Below, in pieces: positions 24,758 to 33,516 of a DNA stretch of 64,000 bases; within the stretch, counting starts at the first letter, position 1, and each line of letters opens with the position of its first letter. The notes under the pieces were generated by a model, which was given only the letters and a program-made list of their open reading frames with translations, did no database searches and was not told the origin of the DNA. Location: the NCBI RefSeq assembly GCF_021568855.1, contig NZ_JAKGUG010000002.1, positions 1 to 64,000 of the forward strand, given 5' to 3'. Source of the stretch: Dethiosulfovibrio russensis (GTDB taxonomy: Bacteria; Synergistota; Synergistia; Synergistales; Dethiosulfovibrionaceae). The position numbers were made by a program, and so were the translations under genes.

Positions 24758-26749
24758 ATGAAAATCGGAAAGAAAACGAAAAGGGGAACCCTGGCCGCCC
24801 TGACCATAGCGACAGCCACAGCCGTGACCGTTTCCTCCTGGGCCACGGAGACAACCGTATCTCCCGTCGTCGTCACAGCCTCCACCCTCATGGAGGACCA
24901 GGAAAAATCCGCCGGCTCCGTAACGGTCATAAAACCGGAAAAGACCAAGGGAGAGTTCAAAACCCTGCCGGACCTGCTGGAACAATCGGCGGGGATACAC
25001 GTCATAGAGGCAAAGGGAAGAGGAGGCTACTCGGTAGCGTCGGTGAGGGGAAGCACCGCTGCCCAGGTAGCGGTCTACGTGGACGACATACTGGTAAACC
25101 TGGGAAGTGAATCGGCGGTGGACCTGTCGGCCATACCGGTGGAAAACGTCGAAACAGTGGAGATCTACCGAGGCTACATTCCGCCTAAATTCGGCGTAGC
25201 CGGAATGGGTGCGGTCATAAGCATAACCACGAAAAGGCCGGAAAAAGGACAGGGATCGGTAACGGCAGGAGCGGGATCCTTCGGAGAAAGACGACTAAGC
25301 GGCAACTACGCCACCCCGGTAGGAGAGGGCAAACTCTCCATGGCCTTCGAGCTGGGAACCGCCGACGGAGACTTTCCCTACACGAACCGCCCCGTTCCGG
25401 GCAACCCGTCCTTGAACTACGACACCTACAGGACCAACAACGGATGGGACGACAGAAGCCTTGCCCTCCGCTGGGAAAACTCCGACTGGGACCTGGGCTA
25501 CTCCTACAAAAACAGAGACAGAGACATACCCATGCCAGCCCCGGGATACGACAGCACATCGACCAAAATAGCCAGAACCGACCAGACCACCACAAGGCAG
25601 GACCTTTTTCTGGGCAAAAACCAGGGAGACTGGGAATGGCGGATCTCCTACGGAACCCAGGACAAAACCTTCAGGGACCCCGACGGCGACCTCGACTCGA
25701 TCGTACCGGGCAACCACCGCACCGAATACGACACGGAAAGGCTGAACGCCGACCTGAACGGATCGTTCCTGGCGGGAGAAAGACACTTCTTCGAATGGGC
25801 CGCCCGATGGGGACAGGAAACCCTGGACATATCGGAAGACGAAAACTACTTTCGGATAAACAAAGACCTGAAAAAATACCACTACAGCCAGCACTCCGCC
25901 TCCGCCACCCTGCAGGACACTATAATCCTGGACGAAATGGGAAACCTCCTACTGATACCTATGGTGAGATGGAACTACCAGGACGACGAGGACCACACAT
26001 CGTGGAGCCTGGGGCTGAACTGGAAACCCGGAAACGACTGGCTGGTCAAGGCAACCTACGGCAGATACAACAGAGCCCCGAACATGTACGAAAAATACGG
26101 CGACGGAGTCGGCATAGCTCCCAACACCGACCTGGAATGGGAAGAGGGAACCCACTACGATCTGGGGATACACAAAACCTGGGAAGGGGAAAACTGGAGC
26201 GGCAGAACCGGCCTGACGGCCTTCGTCCTGGACACTGAAAACCTCATAGAGTTCATACAGCTCAACCAACGCTACAGCATGTACCGCAACATAGGAAAGG
26301 GACACGTCGAAGGGCTTGAGCTGGAAAGCGCATTCGACTGGGGAAGATGGAGACTAAACCTGGCCTGCACCTGGATGGACGGAGAAAATCGCTCCGCCGG
26401 AGTCCGAAACGGCAAAAAGCTGAGAAACCGTCCGGAGCTGGCCTGGTTCGCCAGACTCACCCACGACCTTAGCGAAAAAACACAGATCTTCGGCGAATAC
26501 ACCTTCACCGGAGACAACTACTACAGCGACGACGACACGGCGGTCTACGACGACCTATCCATAGTCAACGCCGGAGTGAGATACAGACTGAACGACGACA
26601 GCCTTCTGGTCTTCGGGGTGGACGACGTCTTAGACGAAGGCCCGGAACGGATGATAGTTCCCGCCCCGGGCTACTACGGCAACGAGAGGCAGCCCTGGTA
26701 TCCCCTTCAGGGACGGACCTTCCACCTCTCATACTCTCTCAAATTCTGA
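24758..26749 (+). CDS. btuB: TonB-dependent outer-membrane receptor, probably for cobalamin
   Basis: The 663-residue protein has a signal segment (about 1-30) and a TonB-box-like TTVSPVVVTAS just after it. A plug domain follows (about 45-160; LLEQSAGIHV, VRGSTAAQVAVYVDD, VEIYRGYIPPKFG), then a beta-barrel ending in SLKF with a terminal Phe. It fits BtuB in size. It shares the riboswitch-controlled transcript with the propeller protein, which is the main reason for choosing cobalamin as substrate. Other B12 uptake genes (btuCDF, tonB) are not in the window. The ATG follows GGGAGGACC. Confidence 0.85.
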   Translation: MKIGKKTKRGTLAALTIATATAVTVSSWATETTVSPVVVTASTLMEDQEKSAGSVTVIKPEKTKGEFKTLPDLLEQSAGIHVIEAKGRGGYSVASVRGSTAAQVAVYVDDILVNLGSESAVDLSAIPVENVETVEIYRGYIPPKFGVAGMGAVISITTKRPEKGQGSVTAGAGSFGERRLSGNYATPVGEGKLSMAFELGTADGDFPYTNRPVPGNPSLNYDTYRTNNGWDDRSLALRWENSDWDLGYSYKNRDRDIPMPAPGYDSTSTKIARTDQTTTRQDLFLGKNQGDWEWRISYGTQDKTFRDPDGDLDSIVPGNHRTEYDTERLNADLNGSFLAGERHFFEWAARWGQETLDISEDENYFRINKDLKKYHYSQHSASATLQDTIILDEMGNLLLIPMVRWNYQDDEDHTSWSLGLNWKPGNDWLVKATYGRYNRAPNMYEKYGDGVGIAPNTDLEWEEGTHYDLGIHKTWEGENWSGRTGLTAFVLDTENLIEFIQLNQRYSMYRNIGKGHVEGLELESAFDWGRWRLNLACTWMDGENRSAGVRNGKKLRNRPELAWFARLTHDLSEKTQIFGEYTFTGDNYYSDDDTAVYDDLSIVNAGVRYRLNDDSLLVFGVDDVLDEGPERMIVPAPGYYGNERQPWYPLQGRTFHLSYSLKF

Positions 26750-26764
26750 AAAACCGACGGGACC

Positions 26765-28903
26765 CTACTGAACCCCCAAAAGGGCCCCGTCCTCCTTAAC
26801 CCTGTACTCGCCGGTTATGTAATCGTACAGACTGTGGCTGCGGAGCACCTCGTCGTGATAGGACGGCCTGCCCCTCAGGGAACGGCCGTAATCGTCCAGG
26901 GCAAGATAGAGATTACGCCTAAGCAGCTCCGGTCTAAGCTGCCCCAGCAGCTGCTCCGGCGTCTTCCAGGCACCGGGAATGCGACCGCCGTTGTATATCC
27001 AGGCCGAGTTTATCCTCATATCCTGATGCCAATACTGAGCGCTCTCGGTTCCCCACCAGGCATCGGCGGGAATATCCAAAACGGCACCAGTCTTGGTGTA
27101 GTTCTCCCCGGGAATCTTGTTTTCCGTAACCCTGTAATAGAGCCCTATGGAAAGATCGTCCCAGTTCCTGGTCGCCTGAAGATTGTAGCCCATATCGCCG
27201 TCTACGAACTTTCCGTACTCGGCGGTCAGATCCACGTTGTAGGGCATAACGGTGTAGTTGGCCTGAGCCCACCACACGGACCACCACTCCCCGTCATAGG
27301 GTATATTAGTAGGTTGAGATATCCAAAGCTGATTATCCGAAAGCCCTGCGAAACTATAGGGATCCCTCTCGTGCAAGAGACTGTATCGTCCGCCGACCCA
27401 CCAGGTGCCGTCTTTGCCGTACCAACGACCCCAGAGATTGGCCCCGAACCACATATCGTCCAGCCACCCAACCTCGGCCAAACCGTACACCCCGTCGCCG
27501 AAACGATGCAGATAGCTGAAAACCCCTTTCCAGATCCTGGTCTCGTCGTTCACCTCCGTCTCGAACCACTGATCTATATCGTTGGCGAAGGGTTGACGCA
27601 CGTCCAGATGGGCCGCCATACCCTCGGAACTTCTCCAATCGTAAACGTAGTCCACGCTCCAACGAGACATGAAAAAGGGCTTGGTAGTCTTTCTGTCCAC
27701 CCTGAGATCCGCCGTGAGCATTACCTTGAAGGCGTTCTGTCCCTTGTGAAGGGTCTCTCCTGGCTTTCTGAAGAAGGTCCATTCCTCGTCGGGAGCCACG
27801 GAAAAACGGCTTCCCCTGGCCCAGCGGACTTTCGCCATATTCCCGTCGTGACGGTTCAGCTGCCCCATCCTTAGCAGCCCGAGCTGAGACCCAGGCACGT
27901 CCAACCTGACTATCGGAACCCCTCTGACCCTGGGCACGAAGGCCACGAAATCCACATCCCAGGGAATCAGCCAAGAAGACATGACCATAACCCTGGCCAG
28001 TGCCTCGGCCTGAGAACTGTAGCCGATGTTCTCGTAGGCCACCAAAACCTTCCTGTCTCCGACCAAAACGTTTACATCTCGAACCCCGATGGAGCTTCCC
28101 ACTGCCTCCACCAGATTCAAGGACATATCCTCGGCGGAAACCTCGTCCCAGGAAAGAACCTCGGCGTCCTCGGGCTTGGCCATCCTCTTCTTTCTTCCTC
28201 CGAGGAAATTCTTGTGAACGTCGAAGGAATAGGAAAGAGCCCAGCACCACTCGTTCCCTCTCTGACGGCTCAAGGACAGGCTCAGATCTTCCCAGGAGGC
28301 CACCAGACCGTAGTTGAAATCGGAGGTGGGGTTTTCCTTCAATATCCTTGTTCCGGACACCCTGTCTCCCGAATAATCCAAATTACCGTACTCAGCCTTG
28401 AACTTCAGCCAGTCCAGAGCCTGCCAGCTGAAACCTCCGAAAACACCGTTGTAACGATCGGAACCGTAACCTACCGTCAAGGCCCAATCGTTCAGATTCC
28501 AGGTGGCGACGGCATACTTGGCGTCGGTTATCTTGGTTCCCGATATGTCGGTGGCCCCTACGGCAAAGCTGGGAATCCACCCCTTCTGGCCGTAAAGCAG
28601 AAACTTCACGTCTATGGCCTTGTCCACATAGTAATCCCACACCGCCATTGGAACGGTACGAAACTCGGTCAGACGAAAGTTGAACTCCATCCATGGCAAA
28701 AGCCCCATGTTCACGTAGTAGGGAGAATAGGGATCATAACGTCCAAAACCGACCCATCCTCTGCCGTCTCCGGGAACCTCCGCCGTAGGATACTCCCATA
28801 ACCCGGCAAACCCTCCGTTGGACGGACTGACGGCAAAAACGGGGCAGACGAACAAAGATAAAGATAAAAACGCCAGGGCCAAAGATAAAAACGCCCTTTT
28901 CAT
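26765..28903 (-). CDS. YjbH-family exopolysaccharide outer-membrane protein
   Basis: This 712-residue protein has a signal peptide (about 1-26, ending VFA). The N-terminal pattern NGGFAGLWEYPTAEVPGDG and the aromatic, strand-rich body are typical of YjbH/GfcD proteins. These form outer-membrane barrels linked to exopolysaccharide secretion. The ATG at 28903 is chosen because GGGAGG lies 10 nt upstream; two earlier ATGs (28921 and 28912) lack proper spacing. It has no Cys at the signal cleavage point, so it is not an obvious lipoprotein. It is convergent with the receptor gene and transcribed away from the polysaccharide operon that begins at 29917, to which it probably belongs functionally. 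Confidence 0.85.
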   Translation of the reverse strand: MKRAFLSLALAFLSLSLFVCPVFAVSPSNGGFAGLWEYPTAEVPGDGRGWVGFGRYDPYSPYYVNMGLLPWMEFNFRLTEFRTVPMAVWDYYVDKAIDVKFLLYGQKGWIPSFAVGATDISGTKITDAKYAVATWNLNDWALTVGYGSDRYNGVFGGFSWQALDWLKFKAEYGNLDYSGDRVSGTRILKENPTSDFNYGLVASWEDLSLSLSRQRGNEWCWALSYSFDVHKNFLGGRKKRMAKPEDAEVLSWDEVSAEDMSLNLVEAVGSSIGVRDVNVLVGDRKVLVAYENIGYSSQAEALARVMVMSSWLIPWDVDFVAFVPRVRGVPIVRLDVPGSQLGLLRMGQLNRHDGNMAKVRWARGSRFSVAPDEEWTFFRKPGETLHKGQNAFKVMLTADLRVDRKTTKPFFMSRWSVDYVYDWRSSEGMAAHLDVRQPFANDIDQWFETEVNDETRIWKGVFSYLHRFGDGVYGLAEVGWLDDMWFGANLWGRWYGKDGTWWVGGRYSLLHERDPYSFAGLSDNQLWISQPTNIPYDGEWWSVWWAQANYTVMPYNVDLTAEYGKFVDGDMGYNLQATRNWDDLSIGLYYRVTENKIPGENYTKTGAVLDIPADAWWGTESAQYWHQDMRINSAWIYNGGRIPGAWKTPEQLLGQLRPELLRRNLYLALDDYGRSLRGRPSYHDEVLRSHSLYDYITGEYRVKEDGALLGVQ

Positions 28904-28959
28904 AGTCCACATACCTCCCATGTCCCGAACGAAAGGGGATCAGATGGAACAAGCATATC

Positions 28960-28983
28960 AAAAAAGCCCCCCGTTAGGGGGGC
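28960..28983 (-). terminator. Terminator of the 29008-29706 gene
   Basis: GCCCCCC (28966-28972) and GGGGGGC (28977-28983) enclose a GTTA loop. On the minus strand the hairpin is followed by six T residues (28965-28960). It separates the Synergist-CTERM gene from yjbH. Confidence 0.85.
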
Positions 28984-29007
28984 TGCGACGTCGCGTGTTT
29001 GGAAAAA

Positions 29008-29706
29008 TTACTTCTTCAGGAAGAACAGAGGCAGACCAAGAAGCAGAGCCATAGGAGCGAAGCCTACGTTACAGCCGCTGGAGGAATCGCCGCCGCTGGA
29101 AGTAGCGGTGGTCTTGGCGAGAACCACGTCCGCCGTGGTGAAGAAGTACTTGGGACCGTTGACGGTCACCTTGACGGCCTTATCGTCGGAGATAGCCTCG
29201 GCGGTAACCACCGGATCGCCGTACCAGCTCTTGGCTTTGAGATCATAGCTGGTTTTGTCGATAAGGAGAGTTCCATCGTAGTGGGCCTGCATAAAGGCAG
29301 CGTTAACCTTGGTGGCATCCATGGAGACGATGATCTCCATCTTATCCACGCTCGCAAGATCGCTGCTGACAGCGCTCATCTGGAACATGGTTGCGGGAGT
29401 AACGATCTTGTCGAGGCTCTTTCCGCCAACGTAGACATAGCTGGGAATGAAGTTATTACCAGTGATCAGCTTGTTGATGGCATCGGCCACCTCGGTCTTG
29501 TCGGAGGATACGGTGATATCGACACTCTTGGTGGTAGTGGTAGGCTTTTCGATAACCACTACGTCGCCGGAGGTAACCGGCTTAACAGAAGGCTTCGTGG
29601 GATCATCAGTGGGATTGTGCGGATCGTGAGGATCGGCAGCCAACACCACGCCTGCCATGGACAGAACCACGGCTACGGCCAAAAGGCTTACAAGAAACTT
29701 CTTCAT
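29008..29706 (-). CDS. Secreted protein with Synergist-CTERM sorting tail
   Basis: The 232-residue protein has a clean signal peptide (about 1-23, ending VLA). A Pro/Thr/Asp-rich N-terminus (24-60) and a strand-rich body of about 130 residues follow. The tail has TSSGGDSSSGC, CNVGFAP, a hydrophobic segment and KK. I do not recognise the body. The ATG at 29706 follows GGAGG by 9 nt. It has a strong promoter and its own terminator, so it is monocistronic and likely abundant. It lies next to yjbH and divergent from the wza-like gene, so a surface or matrix role is possible but unproven. Confidence 0.75.
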   Translation of the reverse strand: MKKFLVSLLAVAVVLSMAGVVLAADPHDPHNPTDDPTKPSVKPVTSGDVVVIEKPTTTTKSVDITVSSDKTEVADAINKLITGNNFIPSYVYVGGKSLDKIVTPATMFQMSAVSSDLASVDKMEIIVSMDATKVNAAFMQAHYDGTLLIDKTSYDLKAKSWYGDPVVTAEAISDDKAVKVTVNGPKYFFTTADVVLAKTTATSSGGDSSSGCNVGFAPMALLLGLPLFFLKK

Positions 29707-29768
29707 ACAACAACACCTCCGTAAAATATGTGCTTCGTATTCAGGCATTAAAACGACGCGACGCTTAG

Positions 29769-29797
29769 AATATACCCTGTTCCGCCCTTGGTATCAA
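29769..29797 (-). promoter_or_regulatory. Promoter of the 29008-29706 gene
   Basis: TTGATA (29792-29797) and TATATT (29769-29774) on the minus strand are separated by 17 bp, about 63 nt before the start codon. On the other strand a perfect TATAAT at 29870-29875 precedes the wza-like gene by 41 nt, but without a recognisable -35. Confidence 0.7.
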
Positions 29798-29916
29798 GTA
29801 TTTCAACCAAAAAAAAGTAAAAAAAACGCATACATGAAAACAGACCTAGCGTAATATACCGTGAACGCATATAATCGACCCATCGTCTTGGATCTAAACT
29901 TGGGAGGGATTACCCT

Positions 29917-32100
29917 GTGTTTCATACACAATCTAAAGTTAGAGGTTTCATAACATCCGTAACTGCGGCACTGGCTTTATCGTTTTTATTCGGCACCACC
30001 GCCCTGGCGGAAACCGACGGCGGATCCGCCGGCCCGGACATAGCGGCTATGCAGGCCATAGCGGCACCCAATCTTGTAAAAGACGACAACTCATACATGG
30101 AAGAACCGGATGTCGTATCGGAAGACAAAACACTAAAAGATAGACAGACAGAGCCCTTCTCAGAGAAAAACCTGTCGCAAAACCAGCAAGAACCGGAAGA
30201 CTTTCTGCTTGGAGGAGAAAAAAACCGCTTCACGTCCAGATTACCCCGCTACGGCGACAGTTTCTTCAAAACCCCTCAGTCCACCTTCGCCCCGGTCCAA
30301 AACGTTCCGGTAGGTCCGGACTACGTGGTTGGTCCTGGAGACGAAATCCGCGTCTCCGTCTGGGGCCTGGAGGAAAGACACTTCTCCGTAACTGTGGACA
30401 GAAACGGATCCATATCCCTGCCGGTGGCGGGGGTAATAGGAGCGGCAGGGCTGACCTTCGAACAGCTCCAAAACGCCGTCGAGAGAGCCTACGCCCGTTT
30501 CCTAAACGAATTCGACATAAACGTAACCATGGGCAGGCTGCACTCCATAACGGTATACGTAACGGGCAACGCCAGACGCCCCGGAGCCTACACAGTATCC
30601 TCTCTGTCAACACTGGTCAACGTACTTATGGCGTCAGGAGGCCCTTCCAGCTCGGGAACCATGAGAAACATACAGCTTAAGAGGAAGGGAAAAACCATAA
30701 GCACCTTCGACGCCTACGACCTCCTGATGAAAGGCGACAAAAGCAAAGACGCCAGAGTCATGGCGGGCGACGTCATATTCATACCCACAGTAGGAAACCT
30801 GGCGGCCATAACAGGAGACATCCGCACCCCAGGGGTCTACGAGATGAAGGGAAAGAACATCCCTCTGGCCAAACTGATAGACATGGCCGGTGGACTCTCC
30901 CAGAGGGCCTACAAAGGCCGGGTCCAGATAGAAAGATTCGAAAAAGGACAGAGGCGCACCACTTTCGAGGGAGACATAATAAACCTGGCTCCGACCGCCC
31001 AAGGAGGAATAGAGCTCCAAAACGGAGATCTAGTTCGCATATACCCGGTGCCGAAAACCCCGAAAATCATGGTCACCGTAGCGGGAGCAGTTCCTCAGCC
31101 GGGACGTTTCGCCATAACGGAGGGACGATCCAGAATATCGGACATACTGAAAAGAGCGGGCAGTCCGCTATACATGGCCTCCGACATAGCGGAAATCAGC
31201 AGGGTCAAGGTAACGCAACAGGGCCCTCAAACAGAAATACTTCATGTAAACATAAAACAAGCACTGGAAGGATCCCCACAGGACAACATAATGCTGGAGA
31301 TGAACGACTACATCTTCGTACGAACCATTCCGGAATGGGACTTGTATAAATCGGTCAAAATAGAGGGAGAGGTCAAATATCCCGGTGTCTACTCGATCTC
31401 CAAAGGAGAACCGCTCTCAAACGTCCTGGAAAGAGCCGGAGGCTTCACAGACAAAGCCTTCAGAAGAGGGGCCATCTTCACCAGAAAGGCGGAAAAGGAA
31501 AGACAGCAGGCCCACATAGACGAAACCATATCCAGACTGAGACAGGAACTGTCCATGGCCACGATGAACGCCGTCAACAGCGCCACGAAGTCGGACACGG
31601 CGGACGCAGCCAGGTCGCAGCTGGACATGCAGAAACAGTTCCTGGAAAACGTGCAGGGCCTCAAGGCCACGGGACGGATAGTCATAAGCCTGCCCAAAAC
31701 CGTCGCCATGCTGAAAGGCACCCCCTACGACATAGAGCTGACCGACGGAGACAGGCTCATAATACCCACCAGGCCTAACACGGTGCACGTACTTGGAATG
31801 GTCCAAAGGGCCACCAGCCTTGTGTTCCGGCCGGGACAGCCCTTCAGCACCTACGTAAAGATGGCCGGAGGCTACGCAACCTACGCCAACTGGAAGAAAA
31901 CCTACATACTGCGGGCCGACGGCAGCACCGTCCAGGCCTACAGAAAAAACAGACCTGCCATAGTGGAAGAAGGGGACGCCATAGTGGTGCCTCAGAAAAT
32001 ACTCAGCGGCATAGGAGCCAGACAGACAAAGGACCTCATAGAGATGATCTCTCAGATGGCCATGTCCTTCGCCGTGATAGACAACATAGTGAACGACTGA
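29917..32100 (+). CDS. Polysaccharide export outer-membrane protein (Wza type, multi-SLBB)
   Basis: The 727-residue protein has a signal peptide (about 1-31, ending ALA), a disordered region, and a polysaccharide-export domain (about 125-205; YVVGPGDEIRVSVWGLEE). Several SLBB domains follow (for example VTGNARRPGAYTV, ITGDIRTPGVYEM, VAGAVPQPGRFAI, IEGEVKYPGVYSI and VLGMVQRATSLVF). A C-terminal hydrophobic stretch may be the membrane anchor. It is about twice the length of E. coli Wza (379), as in Synergistota and Deltaproteobacteria homologues. The start is a GTG with GGGAGGG upstream. First gene of the plus-strand polysaccharide operon; it should form the export channel with the Wzz-type protein encoded next. 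Confidence 0.92.
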   Translation: MFHTQSKVRGFITSVTAALALSFLFGTTALAETDGGSAGPDIAAMQAIAAPNLVKDDNSYMEEPDVVSEDKTLKDRQTEPFSEKNLSQNQQEPEDFLLGGEKNRFTSRLPRYGDSFFKTPQSTFAPVQNVPVGPDYVVGPGDEIRVSVWGLEERHFSVTVDRNGSISLPVAGVIGAAGLTFEQLQNAVERAYARFLNEFDINVTMGRLHSITVYVTGNARRPGAYTVSSLSTLVNVLMASGGPSSSGTMRNIQLKRKGKTISTFDAYDLLMKGDKSKDARVMAGDVIFIPTVGNLAAITGDIRTPGVYEMKGKNIPLAKLIDMAGGLSQRAYKGRVQIERFEKGQRRTTFEGDIINLAPTAQGGIELQNGDLVRIYPVPKTPKIMVTVAGAVPQPGRFAITEGRSRISDILKRAGSPLYMASDIAEISRVKVTQQGPQTEILHVNIKQALEGSPQDNIMLEMNDYIFVRTIPEWDLYKSVKIEGEVKYPGVYSISKGEPLSNVLERAGGFTDKAFRRGAIFTRKAEKERQQAHIDETISRLRQELSMATMNAVNSATKSDTADAARSQLDMQKQFLENVQGLKATGRIVISLPKTVAMLKGTPYDIELTDGDRLIIPTRPNTVHVLGMVQRATSLVFRPGQPFSTYVKMAGGYATYANWKKTYILRADGSTVQAYRKNRPAIVEEGDAIVVPQKILSGIGARQTKDLIEMISQMAMSFAVIDNIVND

Positions 32101-32101
32101 C

Positions 32102-33436
32102 ATGAAGGAGAGCAACCGAGAGATGGACGAAAACAAAACGCCCAGGCCCCAGGAATACTACGACGAAGACGAAATAGACCTGCTGGACCTGCTGCTGGTG
32201 CTGGCCAGAAGAAAATGGTTCATAATAAAGACAACCACCATCTTCGCCGTTCTGGCGATAGCCTATGCCCTCTTGGCCACACCGATCTACAGAGCGGAAA
32301 CCCAGGTAATACCGCCTCAAAGCGGAGGATCCGGAGCCATGGCGGCACTGGCACAGATGGGGGTTCCCGACTTCGCGGCGGGAATGCTTGGGGTAACCAC
32401 CCCCAGCGACACCCTGGTGGCGATAGTCAAAAGCCGCCCTGTGCTGGACAAAGTAATAGACAAATTCGGCCTGATGGACAGAGAACCGGAACCGGGGCTA
32501 CCTCCGGTGGAGGCGATAAAAGAGGGAATCAAGACTCTGGCGGAAAAGCTCATGCCCAAAGGCGAACCAGGCGCGGAGGAACCGAAATTCAGGTCCGACG
32601 TAAGAATGAATTTGAAGAACGCAACCTCGGCCAACGCAGACACCAAAAGCGGCATAATAACCATCTCCGTCTCGGACACATCGCCGGACCTGGCGGCAGA
32701 GATAGCCAACGAATATGTGGCACAGCTTCAGGAACTCATGCAGAGCCTTGCCTTCAGCCAGGCCTCGCAGCAGAGGCTGTTTCTGGAAGACCAGGTAAAA
32801 GACGCCCAGTACAACCTTCTTCAGGCGGAAAGAAACCTCTCGGAATACCAAATACGAACGGGAATACTGGACGTAGGAGAACAGACCTCGGCTGTAATGG
32901 AAGGACTCATAAAGCTGAGGGCGGAGGTAACGGCAAAAGAGGTGGAGCTGAGGTCCACCCAGACCTTCGCCACGGCCAACAACCCCAAGGTAAAAAGGCT
33001 GCAATCGGAGCTGGCAAGTTTGAAAGAACAGCTGAGGCGGATGGAGGCCAGCACAGGCTCCACCATGCCGTCGGACATATCCATAAAAGACCTTCCCGAC
33101 GCGGGGCTGGAATACCTCCGATTGATGAGAGACATGAAATTCAACGAAACCCTTTACGGAATGCTGCTGAAGCAGTACGAAAGCGCCAGAATCTCCGAGG
33201 CCCAGGAACCAAGCGTGGTCCAGGTGCTGGCCCCGGCGGAACCCCCGGAAAAAAAGGATAAACCGAAAAAGAAACTCATAGTGGTCCTGGCAACGGTGCT
33301 CGGAGGCTTCATAGGGGTTTTCGGGGCCTTTTTGAAGGAGTTCGCAGCCAACGCCCAGTCCGATCCGGAACGCAGCGCCAAGATGACAGAGTTGAAGAAA
33401 CACCTGAAACTCTTCGGAAGGAAAAACGGGAAATAG
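32102..33436 (+). CDS. Polysaccharide co-polymerase / chain-length determinant (Wzz family)
   Basis: The 444-residue inner-membrane protein has spans near residues 40-60 and 400-425 and a large periplasmic coiled-coil region between them. The Wzz domain covers about 15-110, and a GNVR-type region lies near 345-425 (LAPAEPPEKKDKPKKKLIV). No Walker motifs or tyrosine-rich tail follow, so it lacks a fused kinase. It sets chain length and connects Wzy-dependent polymerisation with the export channel. The start lies 1 nt after the wza-like stop; a second ATG at 32123 is a possible alternative. Confidence 0.88.
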   Translation: MKESNREMDENKTPRPQEYYDEDEIDLLDLLLVLARRKWFIIKTTTIFAVLAIAYALLATPIYRAETQVIPPQSGGSGAMAALAQMGVPDFAAGMLGVTTPSDTLVAIVKSRPVLDKVIDKFGLMDREPEPGLPPVEAIKEGIKTLAEKLMPKGEPGAEEPKFRSDVRMNLKNATSANADTKSGIITISVSDTSPDLAAEIANEYVAQLQELMQSLAFSQASQQRLFLEDQVKDAQYNLLQAERNLSEYQIRTGILDVGEQTSAVMEGLIKLRAEVTAKEVELRSTQTFATANNPKVKRLQSELASLKEQLRRMEASTGSTMPSDISIKDLPDAGLEYLRLMRDMKFNETLYGMLLKQYESARISEAQEPSVVQVLAPAEPPEKKDKPKKKLIVVLATVLGGFIGVFGAFLKEFAANAQSDPERSAKMTELKKHLKLFGRKNGK

Positions 33437-33455
33437 GGGGAAACCCCTATTTCCC
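33428..33455 (+). other. Hairpin overlapping the wzz stop codon
   Basis: GGGAAATAGGGG (33428-33439) and CCCCTATTTCCC (33444-33455) form a perfect 12-bp stem around GAAA. No T run follows and the operon seems to continue 60 nt later, so it may be a partial terminator or a message-stabilising structure. Confidence 0.5.
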
Positions 33456-33516
33456 GCCCGGGGATCCGTCGGGAGAATAAAAGGGTACGTAGAAAAAATC
33501 CCCGGGAGGGACCTAA

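Noticed and set aside
26750-26800. Terminator between btuB-like gene and yjbH
   Set aside because: gacggg-ccc and ggg-cccgtc can pair around the yjbH stop, but the stem is imperfect, has a long loop and lacks a T run; too weak to list.
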